From contig KE159592.1 in NCBI GenBank assembly GCA_000403255.2, positions 500,737 to 564,736 of the forward strand: a stretch of DNA of 64,000 nt, read 5' to 3'. A program made the translations under genes and the position numbers. This DNA comes from Lachnospiraceae bacterium 3-1 (GTDB lineage Bacteria > Bacillota > Clostridia > Lachnospirales > Lachnospiraceae). Positions 46,374-55,163 of the stretch are shown here, in pieces. The first letter of the stretch is position 1, and each line of letters begins with the position of its first letter. Under the pieces are notes generated by a model. That model was not told the origin of the DNA. It searched no databases and saw nothing but the letters and a program-made list of their open reading frames with translations.

Positions 46374-47728
46374 AAAAGCCAACATCATTGAAAGCGTCTT
46401 TTTGGAAATTTTTATGTATGCTGCTGATTGGGCTAATGGTTTCGGTAGCTATTCCATTTAGTCTTATCCTTGCCGGAACCAGAATGGGCTTTATTACTTA
46501 TGCGGATTATTCAGAACGCAGCGCAAAAAATCTTGTTCCCATTATTGCCGCAACGCCGGATTTAACAGATGTACAGCTTCCTATGGGGTGCAAGTACCTA
46601 ATACTGGATAAAAATTATCAAATGAGGAAAACGTCTTTAGAGGGCGACGATTTAGACAGGGCTATGGAGTATGCCCTGTCTGGAAAGATAAACGAAAACC
46701 TCAACAAGCAGTATCTGTTTGTTACCCGCGAAAATGAATATGTGGTGCTTCAATATTACATTGGCTCACAGTTTATAAATGAATGGTTCTATCATCATTT
46801 TCCCTCACCGGAAATTCTGCTGTATATCCTCATGGGGATAAACTGTACCGCGGTCTGCGTGATATTAACGGCGAAGTTTGCAAAAAATATGCGGGCGCAG
46901 CTCTCCCCGCTTTTTGAAGCAACAGAAAAAGTGGCAGAACAAAATCTTGATTTTGAGGTGGGACACTCAAAAATCAAAGAATTTGAAGATGTGTTATGTT
47001 CTTTCTCTGACATGAAAAATAACTTAAAATCATCTTTAGAGAAACAATGGAGCGCGGAACAATTACAAAAGGAGCAGATCGCGGCGCTTGCTCACGATTT
47101 AAAAACGCCTTTAACTGTCATTCAAGGAAATATCGACTTGATAAGCGAAACAGAGCTTGACGACGAACAGCGGTTATATGCGGGGTATATTATAGAAAGT
47201 TCCGGGCAAATGGGCGTTTATATCAGGACGCTGATTGATATATCCCGGACAGCAGCCGGGTATCAGCTTAATTTGGAAGAATTTGACATAGCTGATTATA
47301 TGGAACAGATTGAAGCGCAGGCAAATTCATTATGCCTTACAAAAGAAATTTGCTTACACATGGAAACAGGGGCAAATTTAGGAACTTTCAAAGCGGATAA
47401 ATTACTACTGGAACGGGCAATTATGAATGTGATAGGCAATGCGTTAGATTACTCTCCACCAAAAGGAACTGTCTATGTAGAGGTGCAAAAGCCGGACCAC
47501 TTTTTACAAATCTCTATCATAGATGAGGGAAGCGGCTTCACGCCGGAAGCCCTACATCATGCACAGGAACAATTCTTCATGGGGAATAAGAGCCGAACCT
47601 CAAATATGCACTTCGGTATGGGACTATATATTACGGGCAGCATTATCAAGCAGCATAACGGACAGCTCATATTAAAAAATTCTGATAAGACAAAGGGCGC
47701 ACAGGTTATTATAAAAATTCCATATTAG
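46364..47728 (+). CDS. Sensor histidine kinase (NisK/SpaK-like)
   Basis: 454 aa. Two TM segments (about residues 14-36 and 150-170) flank an outer sensor domain. HAMP-like region, H box IAALAHDLKTPLTVIQG, N box MNVIGNALDYSP, G1 DEGSGF and G2 FGMGLYIT follow. Complete. I chose the ATG at 46364 because it overlaps the regulator's end with AGGG upstream. Probably senses the peptide against which the lipoprotein protects. Confidence 0.92.
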   Translation: MGIKKPTSLKASFWKFLCMLLIGLMVSVAIPFSLILAGTRMGFITYADYSERSAKNLVPIIAATPDLTDVQLPMGCKYLILDKNYQMRKTSLEGDDLDRAMEYALSGKINENLNKQYLFVTRENEYVVLQYYIGSQFINEWFYHHFPSPEILLYILMGINCTAVCVILTAKFAKNMRAQLSPLFEATEKVAEQNLDFEVGHSKIKEFEDVLCSFSDMKNNLKSSLEKQWSAEQLQKEQIAALAHDLKTPLTVIQGNIDLISETELDDEQRLYAGYIIESSGQMGVYIRTLIDISRTAAGYQLNLEEFDIADYMEQIEAQANSLCLTKEICLHMETGANLGTFKADKLLLERAIMNVIGNALDYSPPKGTVYVEVQKPDHFLQISIIDEGSGFTPEALHHAQEQFFMGNKSRTSNMHFGMGLYITGSIIKQHNGQLILKNSDKTKGAQVIIKIPY

Positions 47729-47852
47729 AAATTTAGTGGGCGGTACAACCCCAAAATCTGAACTGGCATAATTATACTTAATGAAGTAAAAATAGCCATT
47801 AATATCATAGATACTATTAAATTTGTGTAAATGCTTCGTCCTACTTCTTTTG

Positions 47853-47874
47853 TATTACTCCGGCGGTTAAATAT
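47853..47874. repeat. TA-flanked palindromic element, solo left end (copy 4)
   Basis: TA + TTACTCCGGCGGTTAAATAT only; there is no right end. It abuts the broken MATE gene exactly where that frame is lost. Confidence 0.85.
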
Positions 47875-48115
47875 CTTTTTTCCCTATATATTGCGCTATC
47901 ATAATGCCTGCCACAGATGCTACGGCAGCAATTACAACCGAGTAAATGGACGCAAACTTTCCTCCTAACCTGATACCCGCAATGCTGACGCTTCCAAGCT
48001 ACCTTGTCATAATCTGGTCTACCACAGAAAAAGAAGACTGCATCAGACACTGTAATGTTACGGGAATGGAAATCTGGAGCAATTCTTTTTGAAATTCTTT
48101 TCTGCCTCCCGTCAT
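47875..48115 (-). pseudogene. MATE-family efflux transporter, N-terminal fragment with stop codon
   Basis: Reads LLQISIPVTLQCLMQSSFSV, VDQIMT, then a TAG in place of an expected CAG, then LGSVSIAGIRLGGKFASIYS and SVAGIMIAQYIGKKD. The frame is cut by the solo repeat end. The ATG overlaps the stop of the acetyltransferase gene (ATGA), so the two once formed an operon. Confidence 0.82.
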
Positions 48116-48903
48116 TTTCGGTTTTCTCCTATCCACTCCACAGCAAAATCTACCAATGCTCTTTGGCTCATCATGGAAAGAATACCGTTTCCCAATGATA
48201 CATGATGCACCTGACCTGTCTGCTCAAATGCCTCTCCGATTGCTGAAAAGTCCTCTCCATCTACAGCCAATGTTTCATAGCCTTTCCATACCCTCTGCCC
48301 GTCAACCCGTATGGCACTGCTTTCAATAACTGTATGCTTGCCCGGATACTCAGCCCGTACATCTGCCAAATGCAGGGAAGTATTCTTATCATAGCCAACT
48401 CCAATCAACAATACATATCCATCAAGTTCATACAACCTGCCAATAGGTGAACTGTCACCAAAAATATCCGATAAGTCATGATTTTCCGTCAAATATCCCG
48501 CATAATGCCCCCTTGCCGCTACCGACCTGGCAGGGTGGTCGCTTCTAAGTGTCCCTGGCCACTGCCGGAACATTTCCGATACAGCCCCCATTGTATTTGT
48601 CGGCGTAACCATTTTATCATAAGCAGGTATATTGTCACGTATAACATCCCACCATTCTTCCGGCTCCTGCCAGTAAACCCCTGTCTTTGGATCTAAGTTT
48701 TTCCATGACTGTGTTGGCATCATGATAGTTCCTTCTTCGCCAACGCTTTCCAGTAACGCTTCAATAACCGACTGTGCGCCGCCACATACATATCCCAGAC
48801 TGCTCAGCGATGTATGTACCATAATTGCCTGCCCTTTTTTTACACCCACCTCCTTTAAAGCAGCTTTAATATCATTAGGAATTACCAGTTTTCTCTTTTC
48901 CAT
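48112..48903 (-). CDS. Aminoglycoside 3-N-acetyltransferase-family protein (AAC(3)/YokD type)
   Basis: 263 aa using acetyl-CoA. Conserved parts: MVHTSLSSLGYVCGG, GTIMMPTQSWKN, TPTNTMGAVSEMFR..PGTLRSDHP (with catalytic-type region S.HP) and LLIGVGYDKNTSLHLAD. The ATG at 48903 follows TTGGAGGA. Many chromosomal members of this family have no proven aminoglycoside activity, so resistance is uncertain. Confidence 0.88.
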   Translation of the reverse strand: MEKRKLVIPNDIKAALKEVGVKKGQAIMVHTSLSSLGYVCGGAQSVIEALLESVGEEGTIMMPTQSWKNLDPKTGVYWQEPEEWWDVIRDNIPAYDKMVTPTNTMGAVSEMFRQWPGTLRSDHPARSVAARGHYAGYLTENHDLSDIFGDSSPIGRLYELDGYVLLIGVGYDKNTSLHLADVRAEYPGKHTVIESSAIRVDGQRVWKGYETLAVDGEDFSAIGEAFEQTGQVHHVSLGNGILSMMSQRALVDFAVEWIGENRK

Positions 48904-48999
48904 CTTATTATTCCTCCAATCTATGTTAAAGCAGTTGTAATAATAATAAAATGAACTGTGACAAATTACAAAGGTTAAACGCATAACCCATGCTAAAAT

Positions 49000-50025
49000 T
49001 CAGTTGCATTTTTTGTGCAATTTTACATCATGCACTGTGCCGCGCTCTATCAGAGTTACAGGAAGCAATATGTTTTTCTCCCTGCATACTCCATCTTTTA
49101 ACTGTTTTAGCATTTGAAGCGCCAAAGTCGCTCTTTCACTGTAATCCTGTTTTATCGTAGTCAGTGATGGTACAAATTTTTCACATTCCCTTACGTTATC
49201 AAACCCAATTACCGACATATCCACCGGTACGGACAACCCCACACTTTTCAAAAATTGAATAAAATCCATTGCATAATAATCGGATACTGCAAAAACTGCT
49301 GAATATTTTTTAATTTCCTCCAAATGTTCTCCATAAAAAGCAGTACGGGCTTCCTGCTCCATAGGAATAACCATAAGCTCTGCTCTTGGAAGTTCACTTT
49401 TTAAGCCCTTAAACCTTTCCAAATCCATGCAGATCTTGTTATCCGATATGCAAAGCACATCCCTGTGCCCCCTATTTTTCAGATAATGCCCAGCCTGTAC
49501 TCCACCGTCAAAATGGTTGACCTCAATATTTACAAGATTTCCAGAACTTTCCATGCATCCATCGTAAACTACAAAAGGAATATGCATCTGTTCCCTCAGT
49601 TTCTTATAATCCTGTTCACAGAAACCAATCAACACCATGCCTTCCATGTTCCACATAGAAGCAAACTTAGGGATTTCACTCCATTTTCCGGTTACTTTGA
49701 GCATAAGGAATTTATCTGCCTTCTCCATCTCCTTTGCCAGTGCATTCACCGATGCAGAAATAAATTGGTCTTCCAACGTATGCCCCTCATATTTCTCATG
49801 GTCATTGATAACCACCCCGACAATTTTAGAATCATTCTGCGCCAAAAGTATCCCTGCCATATTCGGAATATACTGACGCTTTTCCAAAAGCTCCTGTACA
49901 CGCTTGACGGTTTCGTCCGATATTTTCTTTGTTTTTCCGTGAATCACATTCGATACAGTAGCGGTGCTCAAGCCTAATTCCTCAGCAATATCAGCAATCC
50001 TTATCCTTCCGTTTTCCATACACAT
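49000..50025 (-). CDS. LacI-family transcriptional regulator
   Basis: 341 aa. The HTH reads RIADIAEELGLSTATVSNVI and the hinge follows; the C-terminal periplasmic-binding-like effector domain has AVFAVSDYYAMDFIQFLK and MSVIGFDNV. GAGAGGA lies before the start (ATG 50025 or 50019). The neighbour downstream is the acetyltransferase; no sugar genes are beside it, so its target is unclear. Confidence 0.92.
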   Translation of the reverse strand: MCMENGRIRIADIAEELGLSTATVSNVIHGKTKKISDETVKRVQELLEKRQYIPNMAGILLAQNDSKIVGVVINDHEKYEGHTLEDQFISASVNALAKEMEKADKFLMLKVTGKWSEIPKFASMWNMEGMVLIGFCEQDYKKLREQMHIPFVVYDGCMESSGNLVNIEVNHFDGGVQAGHYLKNRGHRDVLCISDNKICMDLERFKGLKSELPRAELMVIPMEQEARTAFYGEHLEEIKKYSAVFAVSDYYAMDFIQFLKSVGLSVPVDMSVIGFDNVRECEKFVPSLTTIKQDYSERATLALQMLKQLKDGVCREKNILLPVTLIERGTVHDVKLHKKCN

Positions 50026-50069
50026 CAATCCTCTCTTTATGACTATAGGCACCATAATTTTCTGAAATA

Positions 50070-50229
50070 TATTACTCCGGCAGTTAAATGTCGACGAATT
50101 TTACGCAGAATAAATTTCCATCTGCAAGGCGGAAGAAGGCGGCGTAGCGGGGCTACGTCAACGGATGACAACGCGGCAAATGGAAATTTAGGCAAGTAAA
50201 AACGTCGATATTTAACCGCCGGAGTAATA
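50070..50229. repeat. TA-flanked palindromic element, copy 5 (complete)
   Basis: Same ends, with one G-to-A change in the left arm (CCGGCAGTT). The central hairpin is CGTAGC-GGG-GCTACG, so both arms differ from copy 1 but still pair. TA on both sides. Confidence 0.92.
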
Positions 50230-50260
50230 TTATGGATATAAAGCCGTTGAAATTTATTTC

Positions 50261-50728
50261 TTATTCAAAATCACCAACAATACTTCCTTTTTGAAGGATA
50301 TGTTTTTCTGCCTTCTTCAGAAAACTTCTTTTCATAGAATTGGCACTTATGTTCATTTCACAGTCTAAGGAATAAACCGTAAAGCGGTAAGTATGCTTTT
50401 TCCCTTTCGGCGGCTTCGGGCCTGCATACCGATGAATACCGTATCCTATGCCTTGACAGGCATTCCCTGACGCTGGCACAATCCTGCCTGCCGGAATATC
50501 CCCCTTTATCCTGTCAGCGGCGGGAATATTCCAAATAAGCCAGTGCGTAAAGTTTTTTATCGGGTGGGATATATCCTCTAATGTAATAGCAAGCGTCTTT
50601 GCATCTGACGATAAATTTTTAATAATAAATTCCGGCGATATGTCCTGCCCACGCCCCGTATATTCGATTGGAAATTCCCCTCCATTATTCATGCCGACAC
50701 ATTCAAATTCCAAAACTGTATGATTCAT
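50261..50728 (-). CDS. YbhB/YbcL-family (PEBP-like) protein
   Basis: 155 aa. Conserved parts include GRGQDISPEF, TLAITLEDISHPIKNFTHWL and GIGYGIHRYAGPKPPKGKKH. It is the bacterial relative of Raf kinase inhibitor proteins; its role is unknown. AGGAGGG precedes the ATG pair. Confidence 0.92.
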   Translation of the reverse strand: MNHTVLEFECVGMNNGGEFPIEYTGRGQDISPEFIIKNLSSDAKTLAITLEDISHPIKNFTHWLIWNIPAADRIKGDIPAGRIVPASGNACQGIGYGIHRYAGPKPPKGKKHTYRFTVYSLDCEMNISANSMKRSFLKKAEKHILQKGSIVGDFE

Positions 50729-50815
50729 CATCCCTCCTATATTCCTCTATACCCAGCTTCCTCCAATTATCTTTCATCCACCATCCATTCTGTTGTCCAA
50801 AGCCATTTCTACTTC

Positions 50816-51295
50816 TCAATCTGCTGGGGATGCCTGCCCTTGTGCTGCTATTCTTGCACAGGACTTCTGCCACTCCACTTCCTGCCCATATTGCATATCC
50901 AGCCATTCTGTCTCTTCTTCCTTTGTCAGCTGCGTCCCATCTGTCTTATAATACTGTTCATTTCCATGACGCAGTTCGATTTCCGAATATAGTCTTGCAT
51001 AGCTCAGCCTGCAGGCATTCACTACATCGGAATAACCATACTGTCCTTTTTCTTCCCTGACTTCCTTTAGTATTCCAGCCCTCATATCACGAAACGATGT
51101 TACTGACTGCATCACCGTATGCTTTATTTTATCCCTTATGATTTCCCTGTTTTTCGATAATTGGGAAACTTCTAAGGAATCCCTATGAAACACTTTTCGG
51201 TCTTCATTTTGGCTTCCCTGAGACTTCACGCACTCTCTATTAAGTTTAAGCCCTTCCTGCAAATGCACCGGATAATTTAAAATACTAATTGGCAT
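50816..51295 (-). CDS. Unknown soluble protein
   Basis: 159 aa, not recognised. Charged, probably helical, with a C-terminal helix-rich segment (TKEEETEWLDMQYGQEVEWQ). No signal peptide or TM segment. GGAAAAGAAAGT precedes the ATG at 51295. Ribosome site weak. Confidence 0.55.
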   Translation of the reverse strand: MPISILNYPVHLQEGLKLNRECVKSQGSQNEDRKVFHRDSLEVSQLSKNREIIRDKIKHTVMQSVTSFRDMRAGILKEVREEKGQYGYSDVVNACRLSYARLYSEIELRHGNEQYYKTDGTQLTKEEETEWLDMQYGQEVEWQKSCARIAAQGQASPAD

Positions 51296-51396
51296 ACTTT
51301 CTTTTCCCTCCAAACTCTAAAATAATTTGTGGAACTGCCTTTCATCTGCCAGACATTAAATAAATGCCCATAATCATTTTCATAATAACCTTTGCC

Positions 51397-51675
51397 CTAC
51401 AATAAATTATTTGTTTTTGCCGCAAAGTTTATATTCTCTTTCAGTACATTTGTGAATATGTCTAACGCTATTCCTTTTTTGTAGCCAAAACTCTTAAAAG
51501 CCGCCAAAAACTTTTCTCTTGTCTGTTCCATGATTGATACTGCCGAATCCCGGTATTCTGTGTCAAAAAGCTGAATCCTGTCTTGTTCTTTTCCTTCATT
51601 TTGGGAACCGTTTCTATTGAAAAACCATGAACTGTCCGGATTTTCAAAGGCTTTGTTTGTCTGCTGACAGGTAAT
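51397..51675 (-). pseudogene. C-terminal part of an unknown protein cut by the palindromic repeat
   Basis: Open frame from the edge of copy 6 reading AFENPDSSWFFNRNGSQNEG, then IMEQTREKFLAAFKSFGYKK and ALDIFTNVLKENINFAAKTN to a stop at 51397. No start codon with a ribosome site. The 5' part is missing, apparently lost when the repeat arrived or by a later deletion. Confidence 0.6.
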
Positions 51676-51835
51676 ATTACTCCGGCGGTTAAATATCGAC
51701 GAATTTTACGCAGAATAAATTTTCATCTGCAAGGCGGAAGAATAAGTTGTAGCGAGTGCTACAACGATTGATGACAACGCGGCAGATGGAAATTTAAGCA
51801 AGTAAAAACGTCGATATTTAACCGCCGGAGTAATA
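51675..51835. repeat. TA-flanked palindromic element, copy 6 (complete)
   Basis: Closest to copy 1, with the same central hairpin (GTTGTAG-CGAGTG-CTACAAC) and TA on both sides. It cuts into a minus-strand coding frame on its left. Confidence 0.92.
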
Positions 51836-52059
51836 GTATCAACGCTCAAACTTCCCTATCAATCCCAATATAACATTATCATATGGTTCATTTGCTTATG
51901 GTCAGTTCGTTCAATGACTTTTGGATTCTGTTCCTCTTGTGTTACAATCCAAATACTACCGTTACCAATTTCATCACTATCTTTAACAAAAGAGATATCA
52001 CTCGGTTCCGCAACACCGCTTTTTCAACCAGTTCCTCTATTTTTAGAAATAGGGAGGTT

Positions 52060-52344
52060 ATGGAAGTGAAGAATGTACTGGAACAGCTTTATAATGGTGA
52101 AATCTTCCCGGCAGAACAGTATGCCCCCAGAGGTGAGGAATACTGGAAAATCCATCAGGGGCATTACCACTATTACGAAGACTTTATTAAGTTACTGGCT
52201 AAGCTGGAACCGCCCCTTGATGAGCGGTTCATTAAAATCATGGACGAACAGCTTGACGTAATCCCGTTTGAGTTCTCGGAAACGTTCATTGACGGTTTTA
52301 AGCTGGGGGCAAAGATGATGGCAGAGGTTTTCAGGGACGAGTAG
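52060..52344 (+). CDS. DUF6809-like small protein
   Basis: 94 aa. LEQLYNGEIFPAEQYAPRGE near the N-terminus and FIDGFKLGAKMMAEVF at the end match small uncharacterised proteins common in Lachnospiraceae mobile regions. AGGGAGGT precedes the ATG at 52060; a longer open frame from 51883 lacks a ribosome site. Function unknown. Confidence 0.75.
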   Translation: MEVKNVLEQLYNGEIFPAEQYAPRGEEYWKIHQGHYHYYEDFIKLLAKLEPPLDERFIKIMDEQLDVIPFEFSETFIDGFKLGAKMMAEVFRDE

Positions 52345-52413
52345 AAGGACTGGGACAGGCAAACTCTTTGACGGGGCGGCTGCCTTTTTTGGGGTTACTG
52401 ACAAGCTGGAATT

Positions 52414-52899
52414 TTATCTATTTTCCATAATCATTTCTTTGCACTTCCACTCTTCACCTAGAACCCAGTATGTTTCTATTGTATCAAGAACTACATCGTT
52501 AAAACCGACTGCTTTATAACAGTAATAAGCTGGAAGATTATTTTCAAAAACGCCCAGTGATACTTTTTTTGCTCCATATATCTCAAATACAAATTTTAAC
52601 CCTAACTGGAGCATAGCTTTTCCATAGCCTTTTCCTCTCCTGTGAGGATTTACAATAACAAATCCAAAACGTAATTCATCCAATGATTCATCAGGATTCC
52701 TTAGCGTAAAAAAGCCAACAATTCCTGTTTCATCAAATGCAGTAAACGGCATTAGAGATTCAACAAAACAAAATTCCTTTTGTGTTATCGGATAATTACC
52801 GAGTATGCCTGCCGTCCATTGATAAAATGATTTTTCGTCTTGACACCACGATAATATTGTATCTACATCCGAAGCTCTATATGGCTTTATTCTAATCAT
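52414..52899 (-). CDS. GNAT-family N-acetyltransferase
   Basis: 161 aa. The acetyl-CoA loop is VNPHRRGKGYGKAML, followed by KKVSLGVFENNLPAYYCYKA. The substrate is unknown; the form is close to RimJ/RimL-like small-molecule or protein acetyltransferases. Confidence 0.88.
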   Translation of the reverse strand: MIRIKPYRASDVDTILSWCQDEKSFYQWTAGILGNYPITQKEFCFVESLMPFTAFDETGIVGFFTLRNPDESLDELRFGFVIVNPHRRGKGYGKAMLQLGLKFVFEIYGAKKVSLGVFENNLPAYYCYKAVGFNDVVLDTIETYWVLGEEWKCKEMIMENR

Positions 52900-52923
52900 A
52901 CATTTTTCCTCGCAAATTTGAAT

Positions 52924-53292
52924 TTATTTGATAGATGTTCCAATGTGTTTATCCAATCTCCATTGTGGCGCAATCCCGTCATCGGCATAGTATTCGTCCA
53001 TTGCTGTAATTTTATTGTTTTTTGTTTGAATAAACGAAGTCACATGAAAAGAAACACTTCTATCTTTTGGATAGATACGAACAACTGTAATAATTAAATT
53101 ATTCACAATTTCTATTCTCTCAACGATTCCATCCCATTCTCCGGGGTACTCACAATTCGCAATAATATATTCATCCACTGTAAAATGCTCGTTGGTGCAA
53201 TGCCAATTTATATAGGCTTCTGCATGAAAGTATTTTCTAATTTCTCTTTCATCTTGAGCAAGAACGGCTTTCCAAAATTGTTCTATATTCAT
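52924..53292 (-). CDS. SnoaL-like / NTF2-fold protein
   Basis: 122 aa from the ATG with AAAGGAG upstream. IEQFWKAVLAQDEREIRKYF, then YINWHCTNEHFTVDEYI and MDEYYADDGIAPQWRLD fit the NTF2-like fold. A small enzyme or binding protein of unknown ligand. 24 bp upstream of the GNAT gene on the same strand. Confidence 0.78.
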   Translation of the reverse strand: MNIEQFWKAVLAQDEREIRKYFHAEAYINWHCTNEHFTVDEYIIANCEYPGEWDGIVERIEIVNNLIITVVRIYPKDRSVSFHVTSFIQTKNNKITAMDEYYADDGIAPQWRLDKHIGTSIK

Positions 53293-53405
53293 AATTTTCT
53301 CCTTTAAACTCCGGTTTGCTATTGCGTTCAGTTTAGCACATTTATAGAACATCTACAAGATTCCGTGTATGAAAAAGCAAAAAGAATGAATTCATCACTT
53401 GACAA

Positions 53406-53672
53406 TGTTGCATAGAACTGATGTCAACCGATGAATTGGCGGTGATGGACGGCGGCAAGTGCATCTTGCAGGTGCAGTGCGTAAGGCCGTTTTTCAGCGA
53501 CAAATTTGACATTACCAAACATCCGCAATATAAATACCTGCTGGATTCCAGCAAGAAGAACGCTTTTGATATTGCAAAATATCTGAGCCGGAGATTGACC
53601 GTCAGACCGGACGTCGTTTTTGAAAGCTGTGAACTCGAAGCGCCGCCTGCGTCTGATGCACCCGCCGATTGA
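53406..53672 (+). pseudogene. Conjugative coupling protein (VirD4/TraG type), C-terminal remnant
   Basis: Reads STDELAVMDGGKCILQVQCV then RPFFSDKFDITKHPQYKYLL, the end of the T4SS coupling ATPase of Tn1549-like elements. The ATPase part is missing. A Maff2-like gene follows in the usual order. Confidence 0.85.
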
Positions 53673-53737
53673 CTTTTCAACCGGCGGGCTTTTTTGTCCC
53701 TATCCAATCAATCACAACAAATTTATGGAGGCAATTT

Positions 53738-53880
53738 ATGGAATTTTTTGCAAGCGCTATTGAAACCCTGAAAGTCCTTGTAATCGCGCTGGTCGCTGAG
53801 CGCTGGCCTTGGCGTGTGGGGCGTCATCAATCTGCTTGAGGGATACGGAAATGACAATCCAGGCGCAAATGCTCATGTAC
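53738..53880 (+). pseudogene. Maff2-like membrane protein, frameshifted
   Basis: Starts MEFFASAIETLKVLVIAL, then a 7-bp insertion around GCGCTGG shifts the frame. The expected GVWGVINLLEGYGNDNPGA is found in the next frame. TATGGAGG precedes the ATG. It always follows traG in these elements, so this is a decayed transfer module. Confidence 0.78.
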
Positions 53881-53973
53881 GGTAAAGAAGCAAGCAACCG
53901 AAAACAAGAGATAGACCGCCAGCACCACATTATTCCGAACCAAAGAAACCAAAGACCCAAAGACAAGCATTAT

Positions 53974-54109
53974 GGAAATGTGCATAACAGGCTATGGAAT
54001 CATGGATAACTCTATTCACAGCACATGGAAAAGCTAAAGTGCAGCTTTCCCACGTCCTGCAAACAGAGTTACCCACAATTCCATGATACAGCCAGTTATA
54101 CACATTTCC
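53974..54109. repeat. Large inverted repeat with DnaA-box-like sites
   Basis: Left arm 53974-54035 and right arm 54043-54109 pair imperfectly over about 62 bp (GGAAATGTG...AAAAGCT with AGCTTT...CACATTTCC). Within it are near-matches to TTATCCACA: TTATACACA (54096-54104), TTACCCACA (54069-54077) and, in the other sense, TGTGCATAA (53979-53987) and TGGATAAC (54003-54010). It could be an origin-type or oriT-type region of the decayed element. Confidence 0.6.
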
Positions 54110-54242
54110 ACGAATGCCGATGACTACGTAATCTCTCCAAATACATCTATCTTTATAATTTATTTAACAAAATGCAAGAAATATGTTATACTCATGTTTG
54201 AGTAATCACAGAGAAGAGAAAATCAAGAAAGGGGATGCGCCA

Positions 54243-54470
54243 GTGGTAGGGAAAGATAAGTATAAATTTGAAAGCAAAATCCATGTGTATAGAGCTACAA
54301 AAAGAATGACGCAACAGGAGCTTGCTGATTTGGTTGGCGTTTCCCGTCAGACGATTATGCAGCTTGAACGAAACCGATATAACCCGTCCATGATGTTGGC
54401 GTATAGTATTGCAAAAGTGTTTGATGTAAAAATCGAAGATTTATTTGATTTTAGGGAGGAAGAAAAATGA
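54243..54470 (+). CDS. XRE-family transcriptional regulator
   Basis: 75 aa from a GTG with AAAGGGGAT upstream. HTH: MTQQELADLVGVSRQTIMQL, then ERNRYNPSMMLAYSIAKVF, typical of the short Cro/CI-type regulators paired with a membrane protein. ATGA overlap with the next gene. Confidence 0.88.
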   Translation: MVGKDKYKFESKIHVYRATKRMTQQELADLVGVSRQTIMQLERNRYNPSMMLAYSIAKVFDVKIEDLFDFREEEK

Positions 54471-54784
54471 TAGAGATAATAAATGGGATTTTCAGTAATA
54501 GAATGTTGTTTATTGTGGGAGTCACATATTGCGTACCGATTACAATTGCTTTGATTATATTGTTTTTTGTGAAATCCTCACGCGATGAAAGAGGGAGAGC
54601 AATCATTGGAAAGGCGAGTATTATTGCTATGATTGTGTTTATTCTTCTTGTTAATGGTTTTGCAAAATTATCTTCGCATATAAACATAAATTACCTTACA
54701 ACCGCCAATTATGTCCAATGGCTATATGATATTGTGCTTACAGTTGAAGTTGTCGCAATCTTGATATATAAACGGCTTGAATAG
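54467..54784 (+). CDS. Small membrane protein paired with the XRE regulator
   Basis: 105 aa with three TM segments (about residues 13-34, 48-66, 80-100). Translation is coupled to the regulator. Such pairs are common in Firmicutes but their job is not known. A strong terminator follows. Confidence 0.78.
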   Translation: MIEIINGIFSNRMLFIVGVTYCVPITIALIILFFVKSSRDERGRAIIGKASIIAMIVFILLVNGFAKLSSHININYLTTANYVQWLYDIVLTVEVVAILIYKRLE

Positions 54785-54793
54785 CCAAACACA

Positions 54794-54832
54794 ATGTAGC
54801 TTGTCTGAGAAAAGACAAGCTACATTTTTCTT
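54794..54832 (+). terminator. Terminator of the XRE-membrane pair
   Basis: TGTAGCTTGTCT pairs with AGACAAGCTACA around a short loop, followed by TTTTTCTTT. Confidence 0.9.
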
Positions 54833-54939
54833 TAAATATGTATGAAATAGTTGACATTTAGAATAAAATAAATTATACTATCATTACTGGCAGGATTTTT
54901 ATTCTAAATTTGACCTGCCCATGAAAGGAGAAATCAGGA

Positions 54940-55071
54940 ATGTATGATTTGTGGACACTTATTATTTTGGTTATGCTTATTTTAGGCGGCAGCGGTTCAG
55001 TGGCAGGTACATGGTGGTGTAAAAACAAAAAGCGGAAAAAGAACGAAGAAAAACCTCAAAGCAGTAAATAG
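54940..55071 (+). CDS. Small single-pass membrane protein (43 aa)
   Basis: ATG with AAAGGAG upstream. It reads LWTLIILVMLILGGSGSVAG as one TM segment and then a basic tail (KNKKRKKNEEKPQ). Small proteins of this type accompany Tn916/Tn1549-like regulation modules. Function unknown. Confidence 0.6.
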   Translation: MYDLWTLIILVMLILGGSGSVAGTWWCKNKKRKKNEEKPQSSK

Positions 55072-55163
55072 CAAAGCCAGTCGCACCTATCTTTGCTGTT
55101 GGTGAATCAAAAGGGTGGCACTTGCTGTCACCCTCTTATATTATCCAGAAAGAGGGAATTTCC

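Noticed and set aside
51860..52015. Minus-strand frame of about 54 codons that looks protein-like (GNGSIWIVTQEEQ)
   Set aside because: No start codon or ribosome site and no family I can name; could be a gene tail but is not supportable.
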